Assembly (NCBI RefSeq): GCF_014596525.1
Contig: NZ_MSJP01000104.1
Span: 1 to 64,000 of the forward strand
DNA: 64,000 nucleotides
Direction: 5' to 3'
Source of the DNA: Streptomyces sp. CBMA291
GTDB lineage: Bacteria > Actinomycetota > Actinomycetes > Streptomycetales > Streptomycetaceae
The notes below the pieces were generated by a model, which was not told where the DNA came from, made no database searches, and saw only the letters and a list, made by a program, of their open reading frames with translations. Positions 58,165-64,000 of the stretch are shown here, piece by piece. How positions within the stretch are numbered: position 1 is the first letter of the stretch; every line of letters starts with the position of its first letter. The position numbers were made by a program, and so were the translations under genes.

Positions 58165-58545
58165 GGCGTCTCTTCGCTCTTTCCATCAGACCGGCTGGAC
58201 CGCGATTCTCCATGGCACCGGCACCGAGATCGGCCGCATGGTGCGTGTGGAGGGTTGGGACCAAACGTCCGGGACGGCCCTGGTCGTCGATCCCAAGCGT
58301 GGTGCCTGCGCCCGGTGACGGACTACGAGGACTTCTCCCACTTGGAGCGAGCTGATCAGGCCGTGGCCGCGATACCTGGCGGACGGTGGCGGGTGCACTG
58401 GAAGGACGAGGGCCCCGGGGGGGGGGACGCCGCTGACGGAACAGGTACGGGCCTGGCTCATCGCGTCGCAGGGGCGGGCCACGGCCATCACGGTCGAGGC
58501 TCAGGGGCACGTCGACGATCCCGATGGCGCCGACGCTTCATCCCG
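58165..58545 (+). pseudogene. decayed gene broken by two frameshifts
   Basis: Protein-like sense passes through three frames: GWTAILHGTGTEIGRMVRVE ending in RGACAR; then VTDYEDFSHLERADQAVAAI and GGRWRVHWKDEG; then VRAWLIASQGRATAITVEAQ. The second shift falls at a run of about ten G at 58418-58428. One base change at each point would restore a single reading. Function unknown; either true decay or homopolymer sequence errors. Confidence 0.5.
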
Positions 58546-58764
58546 CCGGGCGAGGACCCGGTGTCCTGATCGCAGCAGCCGGCCAGGCGCCCGGCAGACG
58601 GCGGTCCGTACGGACCGGCCCGCGTGGCTGCGACCACCGCGCGACCACCTCCACCGGCTCCGCGCCCTCGCGCCACCCGCCGCCAGTACCCTGGCGAACC
58701 GGCCCCGGACCGAGTATGCGACCACACCGCGACCACCACGCCCCCAGACGCACGAAAGGCCGCC

Positions 58765-58780
58765 CTCTCATAGATGAGAG
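58765..58780 (-). terminator. hairpin downstream of tRNA-Pro
   Basis: CTCTCAT / ATGAGAG perfect inverted repeat with two bases between, 27 bases beyond the tRNA 3' end on the minus strand. This is the usual position and style of a Streptomyces tRNA terminator. Confidence 0.55.
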
Positions 58781-58809
58781 AACGACCTCCGACCTGCGTT
58801 TCCGCGTGG

Positions 58810-58883
<74 letters not shown>

Positions 58884-58929
58884 ATGCTCGCGTCCGTGGA
58901 CTCGCGTCCTCGTCGGCTTGCAGGGAAAA

Positions 58930-59390
58930 CATTACCTCACTCCGGAGGGTGCGATGACGCACGGGCTGTCACAGGGTCCGGATGGCCAGGTCCGCGCCAC
59001 AGGCGATGGCCTGGGAAGTCACTTCGGCGAGGGCGGTCGGGCAGCCGCGTGGTGTGGGCGAGGTCCAGGCGGGCGCGGGCCTCCTCGTAGCGGGAAAGTG
59101 AGGCCGGCAGATAGGTGCCGGCCTCGGCGAGGAGCCCTTCGGTCTCTTCCAAGGCGGCGAGATGGTCGAGCGCGCTCTGGAGGAGCCGACAGGTCAGGTG
59201 GAACGGAACCTGAGTGACGATCCCGACACCTCATTCGGCCGACACGGTGCACCGGTCCCCGCCGAGACGCCGGATCTTGGCGAGCAGCACGGTCTTGCCC
59301 GCGCCCGCCTCACCCTCCCCCTGCCTGCCCGCCTCCCCCCCCTGTAGACGAGGACACTGCCGGTGGGAGTGAGGATGCCGGGTGGGGCGC
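58930..59390 (-). pseudogene. remnant of a P-loop ATPase/TPR regulator
   Basis: Two pieces on the minus strand: GEAGAGKTVLLAKI (Walker A, about 59265-59310) ending in a stop at 59231, and a downstream helical piece (LLQSALDHLAALEETEGLLA, then LPASLSRYEEARARLDLAHT, about 58960-59200) in another frame. They look like the nucleotide-binding start and the TPR-type end of a LuxR/AfsR-like protein with the middle deleted. Confidence 0.45.
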
Positions 59391-59552
59391 TCACCACCGG
59401 AGACAGGCGAGGCGGAGACAGGCGAGGAGGGGTCCGTGTCCGAGGCCGCGCTCGGGTCCGTATCCGGGTCCATGCTCCAGTCCGTACCCGGGTGCATGCT
59501 CGGGACCGCCGGGCCCAGCGGGTCTGACCGTCCCGGGGGCCACAATGGGTGG

Positions 59553-60068
59553 GTGAACCCCACAGCGAGTGACCGTGGCAGGGACCGGGACGAGACGGGG
59601 CGGGCGCGGAGCGCGCGGCCTCGTGACGGTCTGGGCCGGCCGCTGCCCTACGGGTCCCCCGGCGTGCCTCGGCAGCCCGAAGGAGTGGTGCGCGAGCCCG
59701 GCGAGACCCTGCGGGAGGCGCAGCGGCTGCTCGACGCGGGGATGCCGTTCCACGCGCACGAGGTCTTCGAGGACGCGTGGAAGTCGGGGCCCGGGGCGGA
59801 GCGGGATCTGTGGCAGGGGCTCGCTCAGCTCGCCGTGGGTTTGACGCACGCGGCACGGGGCAACGGGCCCGGCGGGGCGCGGCTGCTGCGCCGTGGCGCC
59901 GACCGTCTCGCGAGCGGCCCGGGACGCACGGCCGCCGTGCCGTACGAGGTCGACGTCGAGGGGCTGGTGGCATGGGCCCGCGCCCTGGCGGACCGTGCCG
60001 AGGTCGACGCCGCGCCTTCCGTCGATCCGGTCGCCGCCGCGCCTCGGCTCCGCCGCGCTCTTCCCTGA
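59553..60068 (+). CDS. DUF309-family protein
   Basis: 171 residues from the GTG at 59553. The DUF309 helical core is at about residues 55-120: FHAHEVFEDAWKSGPGAERD, then LWQGLAQLAVGLTHAARGN and ARLLRRGADRL. Members form a small helical bundle with a conserved HxHE motif, and function is unknown. The first about 45 residues are Arg/Gly-rich and may be mis-started, though no better start is seen. The gene ends at the head of a degenerate repeat tract. Confidence 0.85.
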   Translation: MNPTASDRGRDRDETGRARSARPRDGLGRPLPYGSPGVPRQPEGVVREPGETLREAQRLLDAGMPFHAHEVFEDAWKSGPGAERDLWQGLAQLAVGLTHAARGNGPGGARLLRRGADRLASGPGRTAAVPYEVDVEGLVAWARALADRAEVDAAPSVDPVAAAPRLRRALP

Positions 60069-60456
60069 GACGCGGCCGCCCGGCGCGGGGCGCCGTACCT
60101 CTCCGCCCCCGTCACCCCCCGACTCCCCAGCCGCACCACACCTTCCCTGAGGCCCGGCCGCCCGGCGAGGCGCCGTACCTCTCCGCCTCCGTCGCCATCC
60201 CCACCGCCCCCCCCAGCCGCACCACCCCCTCCCTGAGGCCCGGCTGCCCAGCGAGGCGCCGCGCCTCTCCGCCACCCCCACCGTCTCCCCAGCCGCACCA
60301 ACCCTCCCTGAGGCCCGGTCACCGGGTGGGCACGACGCCCCGCATCAGTCGCACCACGCCCCCCTGAGGCGCAGTCGTCCAGCGGGAGGGCTACTGCTCC
60401 GATCCGCCGCCGCCGCACCACGCACCTTCCCCGAGGCCCGGCCACCCGGCGGGCGG
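60063..60456. repeat. degenerate tandem repeats, period about 80 bases
   Basis: Units beginning CCCTGAGGCCCGG start at about 60063, 60145, 60231, 60306 and 60364, with another at about 60430. Each includes gaggcgccg, ctctccgcc and cagccgcaccac blocks. The first unit overlaps the DUF309 stop codon, so the array seems to have arisen from that gene's 3' end. No gene is present. Confidence 0.75.
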
Positions 60457-60822
60457 CTACCCCTCCAGTTCCCGCCGCAGGACCGTCGTGTGGCTCACCG
60501 ACGGGTCCTTGGCCGCCGTCAGGAGGGTGATCGTCCCCTTCGCCGCGAGCGTCCGCAGCCGGTCCAGCGCGGTGGCGGCGTCGGGGGCGGTCAGCTCGGC
60601 CTCGTAGCGGCGGCGGAACTCCTCGTACGTGCCCTCCGGGCCGTGGTACCAGCGGCGGAGTTCGGTGGAGGGGGTGAGCGCCTTCGGCCATTCGTCGATG
60701 TGGGCGTCGGTCTTGGCTAGTCCGCGCGGCCAGAGCCGGTCGACGAGGACCCGTACGCCGTCGTCGGGTGAGGGGGTCTCGTAGATGCGGCGGACACGGA
60801 CGTCGTGGCGGTGTGCGGGCAT
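60457..60822 (-). CDS. DUF488-family protein
   Basis: 121 residues from the ATG at 60822. Typical DUF488 landmarks: VRVRRIYETPSPDDGVRVLV, DRLWPRGLAK, LRRWYHGPEGTYEEFRRRYE and GTITLLTAAKDPSVSHTTVL. It is the expected length. The family is widespread in bacteria, cytoplasmic and of unsettled function, probably nucleic-acid- or heme-related. It is followed upstream by the TetR gene on the same strand, 29 bases apart, perhaps in one transcript. Confidence 0.93.
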   Translation of the reverse strand: MPAHRHDVRVRRIYETPSPDDGVRVLVDRLWPRGLAKTDAHIDEWPKALTPSTELRRWYHGPEGTYEEFRRRYEAELTAPDAATALDRLRTLAAKGTITLLTAAKDPSVSHTTVLRRELEG

Positions 60823-60851
60823 GGTCCCAGGGTGCGGGACGGCCCGGGGTC

Positions 60852-61454
60852 TCACCCGTCGACGCGCAGTGCCGGAAGGAGGACGGCGTCGACGAAGGCC
60901 CTGATGCCCGAGACGTCGGCGAAGCGGTCCTCGAAGAGCCGTTCGACGCGGAGCATGCCCATGAAGCAGGGGGCGATGAAGGCGATGGCGGGATTGTCGG
61001 CGGCGACCTCGCCGCGCTCGACTCCCCGGGCCACGATCGTCTCGATGGCGGCGACCTCGGGGGCGATGACGGTCTCGCGGAGCGCGGCCCGCAAGTCGGG
61101 ATGCTGGATGTACGCCTGGGCGACGGCTTCCATGAGTTCGGCGTCGCGCTCGCGGTGGGAGGCCGCGATGCGGCCGGCCTCGCGGAGGTCCCCGGTGAGG
61201 GTGCCGGTGTCGATGCCGCCGAAGACGGAGCAGCGGCTCCGGGCGAGCGCGGCGGTGACGAGCCGGGGCTTGGTGCCCCACTGCCGGTAGAGGGTGGCCT
61301 TGCCGCACTTGGTCCGGGCCGCGACGCCCTCCATGGTCACGGAGTCGTATCCGCCCTCGCGCAGGAGGCCGAGCACAGCCTCGTGGATCTCCGACTCGCG
61401 CTCCGGCGTGATCTTGCTACGGCGGGCTGCGGCGCTGGCCGCCTCTGTGGACAT
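60852..61454 (-). CDS. TetR-family transcriptional regulator
   Basis: 200 residues from the ATG at 61454, with GGGAGGGG upstream. HTH at about 17-60 (EIHEAVLGLLREGGYDSVTM, VAARTKCGKATLYRQWGTKP); the C-terminal part (AAIETIVARGVERGEVAADN) is TetR_C-like. It is divergent from the PAP2 gene, and a palindromic operator with an extra half-site lies between. Control of the PAP2-DMT transporter pair and of itself is likely. Confidence 0.92.
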   Translation of the reverse strand: MSTEAASAAARRSKITPERESEIHEAVLGLLREGGYDSVTMEGVAARTKCGKATLYRQWGTKPRLVTAALARSRCSVFGGIDTGTLTGDLREAGRIAASHRERDAELMEAVAQAYIQHPDLRAALRETVIAPEVAAIETIVARGVERGEVAADNPAIAFIAPCFMGMLRVERLFEDRFADVSGIRAFVDAVLLPALRVDG

Positions 61455-61505
61455 CGACCCCTCCCGGACACCTCTGTCTGCACATACGAGAGTAGGGGGT
61501 GCACA

Positions 61506-61543
61506 ATCGAGACGCAAACGTATCGAGACGCTTGCGTCTCGAT
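61506..61543. promoter_or_regulatory. three-half-site TetR operator
   Basis: ATCGAGACGC at 61506-61515 and again at 61522-61531, the second forming a perfect palindrome with GCGTCTCGAT at 61534-61543 (2-base spacer). It lies between the divergent TetR (61454) and PAP2 (61603) starts. A candidate -35 TTGAC is at about 61572-61576. Confidence 0.85.
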
Positions 61544-61602
61544 GAATTCACCTCTAGGCTCACTCCGTTTATTGACGTTTTGACGGATTAGAGGGCCGCG
61601 CG

Positions 61603-62418
61603 ATGACTGGCGGGATACGCGGGATACGAGGACCACGTCCTGCGGGGACAGGGGGGAAGCTCGACGGCACCACCCGGCCGCCCCTCCTGCGCGAGCTGCT
61701 GCTCGTCACCACGCTCTTCCTCGTCTACAAGTTCGGCCGGCTCTTCGCCAACGGGCACGAGAGCCTCGCCTTCCGGAACGCCGACCGCGTCTGGGACGCC
61801 GAGCGCGCGCTCCACCTGCCGGGCGAGGGCGCGATCCAGCAGCTCCTGCTGCACGGCGAGACCCTGATCCGGACCGCGAACACGTACTACGCGGCCGTGC
61901 ACTTCCCGGCCACCCTCGCCTTCCTGGTCTGGCTCTATCTGCGCCGCCCCGCCCACTACCTCTGGTCCCGCCGGGTCCTCGCGCTCGTCACCGGCGCCGC
62001 CCTCGCCCTGCACCTGCTGATGCCGCTCGCGCCGCCCCGGATGCTGGCCGCCAGCGGTCTCGTCGACACCGCCCGTGTCTACGGCCCCTCCGTCTACGCG
62101 GCCACGCCCGAGACCGACTCCATGGCCAACCAGTTCGCCGCCATGCCCTCGCTGCACTTCGGCTGGGCCCTGATGGTCGCGATCGGCCTCATCGCCGCCA
62201 CCCGCTCGCGCTGGCGCCACCTGTGGCTGCTGCACCCGCTGTTCACGCTGCTCGTCATCGTCGGCACCGCCAACCACTACTGGTTCGACGCGCTCGCCGC
62301 CGCCACGCTCCTCGGCCTCGCCCTGCTCGCCGTCCGCGCCCCCGCCCGCAGTACGGCGCCGCCGCCCGTGCCGCACGCCCTCGGCGCGCCCCCCCTCGCG
62401 GCCGGAGCCCTCCGATGA
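61603..62418 (+). CDS. PAP2-superfamily membrane phosphatase/transferase
   Basis: 271 residues from the ATG at 61603. About six membrane segments. The PAP2 active-site motifs are C2 AAMPSLHFGWALM (His of SLH) and C3 ANHYWFDALAA (HYxxxD); C1 is of the reduced PPRM form seen in the inositol-phosphotransferase-like PAP2_3 group (Aur1/Ipt1-like). Likely substrate is a lipid phosphate or phosphoinositide head group. The next gene overlaps by ATGA, so the two are coupled. Confidence 0.9.
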   Translation: MTGGIRGIRGPRPAGTGGKLDGTTRPPLLRELLLVTTLFLVYKFGRLFANGHESLAFRNADRVWDAERALHLPGEGAIQQLLLHGETLIRTANTYYAAVHFPATLAFLVWLYLRRPAHYLWSRRVLALVTGAALALHLLMPLAPPRMLAASGLVDTARVYGPSVYAATPETDSMANQFAAMPSLHFGWALMVAIGLIAATRSRWRHLWLLHPLFTLLVIVGTANHYWFDALAAATLLGLALLAVRAPARSTAPPPVPHALGAPPLAAGALR

Positions 62419-63584
62419 GCCCCGCCCTCGGCACCGTCCTCGCGGTGCTCCTCTCGCTCGTCTCCGCCGTCGGGTACGCGCTCGCCGCCGTCGCCCAGTC
62501 ACGGCTGGCCGCCGCCTCCCCCGTCCAGGACGGGCGCGGGGCGCTGCGCGCGCTGCTCGCCCGGGGCAAGTGGTGGGCGGCCGTCGGCCTGAACGCCGCC
62601 GGAGCCCTCGCCCACGTCGCCGCCCTGCACTACGGACCGCTGACCCTGGTCCAGCCGCTCGGCGCGCTGACCCTCGTGGCGGCGCTGCCGCTCGGCGCGT
62701 ACGCGGCACGGCGCCGGGTGACCAGGACCGAGTGGCGCGGTGCGCTGTGGACCCTGGGCGGCCTGGTCGGCCTGGTCGCCGTGACCGGGCCCACCGCGCC
62801 CGGCGAGGCGCTCTCCCTCGTCGAGTGCCTCGTCGTCGCGGCGGCCACCGCGCTCCTCGTCGCCGCGCTGGCCTCGGGCCGGGCCGGGGCTCCCGGGCGG
62901 CCCCGGCGCGGCCTCGGCCACGCGACGGCCTCCGGAATCGCCTCCGGCGTCGCCTCCGCCCTCACCCAGACCCTGACGTCCGCGCTCGCGCTCGAACTGC
63001 CGGGCCGTGAGCCGACCTGGTGGCAGACCACGCTGCTCGCGGTCCTCATCTCCGGCTTCGCGACGGGCGGCCTGCTGCTCTCCCAGGCCGCCTACCGGGG
63101 CGGCCTCGCGGCTCCGCTCGCCGTGGTCAACCTCTCCAACCCGGCCGCCGCCGCCGTGATCGGCGTCGCCCTCCTGGGCGAGACCTTCCGGGCCGGAGTC
63201 TGGGGCTGGCTGGTCGCCGCCACGGCCGCGCTGGTCGCCGCACGGGGAGTGATCCTCCTGACGAAGAGCGGCGGCGAGGCGGGGGCCGGTGCGGACGGGT
63301 CCACGCGTGCGGACACGGCCACGCGTGCGAGTGAGTCCACGCATGTGGGCGTGGGCGTAGGTAGGGGCCTCGACCTTGACGACCTCGCTGTGGCCGGGCT
63401 TACGGATGCGGAGCCGGCCACGGACACGCGTACCGCCTGGCAGGCGCGGGCCGTACCGACGCCCCGCCCGGCCGGTCAAACCGACCCCGACCGGGCGACC
63501 GGCGACCGGGGCATCGGCGGCGCGGGCCTCACCGGGCTGATCCTGCCGGACGGGGAACCCGCGCCCGCACCGGTCGGAGGCTGA
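62415..63584 (+). CDS. DMT-superfamily membrane transporter (EamA-like)
   Basis: 389 residues; the ATG overlaps the PAP2 stop as ATGA. About nine to ten hydrophobic helices cover residues 1-285 (LAVLLSLVSAVGYALAAVAQ; LHYGPLTLVQPLGALTLVAA; NLSNPAAAAVIGVALLGETF), matching the drug/metabolite transporter fold. The final about 100 residues are a polar, repetitive tail (TRADTATRASES, GVGVGRGLD) without known domain. Coupling with PAP2 under a TetR operator suggests a stress- or lipid-related unit. Confidence 0.9.
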   Translation: MSPALGTVLAVLLSLVSAVGYALAAVAQSRLAAASPVQDGRGALRALLARGKWWAAVGLNAAGALAHVAALHYGPLTLVQPLGALTLVAALPLGAYAARRRVTRTEWRGALWTLGGLVGLVAVTGPTAPGEALSLVECLVVAAATALLVAALASGRAGAPGRPRRGLGHATASGIASGVASALTQTLTSALALELPGREPTWWQTTLLAVLISGFATGGLLLSQAAYRGGLAAPLAVVNLSNPAAAAVIGVALLGETFRAGVWGWLVAATAALVAARGVILLTKSGGEAGAGADGSTRADTATRASESTHVGVGVGRGLDLDDLAVAGLTDAEPATDTRTAWQARAVPTPRPAGQTDPDRATGDRGIGGAGLTGLILPDGEPAPAPVGG

Positions 63585-63599
63585 GCCCTCAAGGACCGG

Positions 63600-63850
63600 G
63601 AGCTTGGGGGCTTCCGGTCCTCAGGGCCTGGTGGCTCGGGCCCCGGATCTCGGGGCTCGGATCTCGTGGCTCGGATCTCGTGCCGCCCGTCCAGGACCTC
63701 GGATCTCGGGCCTCGGATCTCGGGTCTCGCGCCCAAGGCCCCGGATCTCGGGGCTCGCGCCGCCCGTCCAGGGCCCCGGATCTCGGGCCTCGGGCCCCTG
63801 ATCTCGCGCAGCCCGTCCAAGGCCCCGGATCTCGGGCCCAGGGAGGAACC
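63600..63850. repeat. clustered GGATCTCGGG-type repeats
   Basis: CGGATCTCGGG or GGATCTCGTGG occurs about ten times, interspersed with GCCCGTCCAGG. No gene is convincing in 63585-64000. Near the edge TATGCT (about 63979) could be a -10 element for a gene beyond the window. Confidence 0.6.
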
Positions 63851-64000
63851 CGGGCGCCTGGACAGTCCCGAGGCTCCGGGGTTCCGGGGTCCTGGACGGA
63901 TGTCGCGGGATTCCCGGGCCCCCTCCCCGAGGCGGCCGGAATCGTTCGGTCCGAGGCGGGGGCAGGGCTCCACGGCGCTATGCTCGGCGCGCTTTGTCCG

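Overview
The window is high-GC actinobacterial DNA, almost certainly from a Streptomyces chromosome. Pointers are the strong third-position GC bias, GTG starts, rare TTA codons confined to regulatory or specialised-metabolism genes, a SARP regulator, an EF-hand protein and a family 2B encapsulin. All calls were made by reading the sequence; no database search was run.

Layout. 1-14 kb: ordinary chromosomal genes, namely a partial ANTAR-GAF protein, a TetR-aldehyde dehydrogenase divergent pair with a perfect palindromic operator, a PLP aldolase/TetR operon divergent from a flavin lactone oxidase and an amidase, a double Lrp-type regulator facing an MFS transporter-M20 amidohydrolase operon, and a secreted tripeptidyl-peptidase-type hydrolase. 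14.1-29.4 kb: a compact polycyclic tetramate macrolactam (PTM) cluster: sterol-desaturase-type hydroxylase, a 3190-residue iterative PKS-NRPS (KS-AT-DH-KR-ACP-C-A-PCP-TE, with an ornithine-type A-domain code), two phytoene-dehydrogenase-like FAD enzymes and a P450. It lacks the alcohol-dehydrogenase-like cyclase of frontalamide/HSAF clusters, so a 5-5 bicyclic product is expected. 29.5-38 kb: a frameshifted P450-like/PEP-mutase fusion, an MFS exporter with a LysR regulator, a PiT phosphate transporter with a small membrane partner, an EF-hand protein and a pyroglutamyl-peptidase-like secreted protein.

38-41.1 kb: an encapsulin family 2B shell gene overlapping a cysteine desulfurase that carries a long disordered N-terminal region, a nanocompartment-cargo pair. 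42-47.6 kb: a small operon that looks like an undescribed RiPP system. It holds a 26-residue precursor-like peptide, a membrane HExxH protease with a PqqD-like N-terminal domain, a large TPR protein and a flavin reductase, and it converges on a SARP gene with two TTA codons. 47.7-59.4 kb: accessory DNA with a transposase remnant, an SGNH hydrolase fused to an alpha-barrel glycosidase-like region, a trypco/trypsin-STAND-WD40 conflict-type pair with 14 near-identical WD repeats, decayed genes and a tRNA-Pro(GGG). 59.5-64 kb: a return to housekeeping-type genes (DUF309, DUF488, TetR with a three-half-site operator, PAP2 phosphatase, DMT transporter).

Local control is readable at several points: five inverted-repeat operators, three of them between divergent genes, translational coupling by ATGA/GTGA overlaps, and probable bldA dependence of both the PTM cluster (TTA at codon 4 of the hydroxylase) and the SARP.
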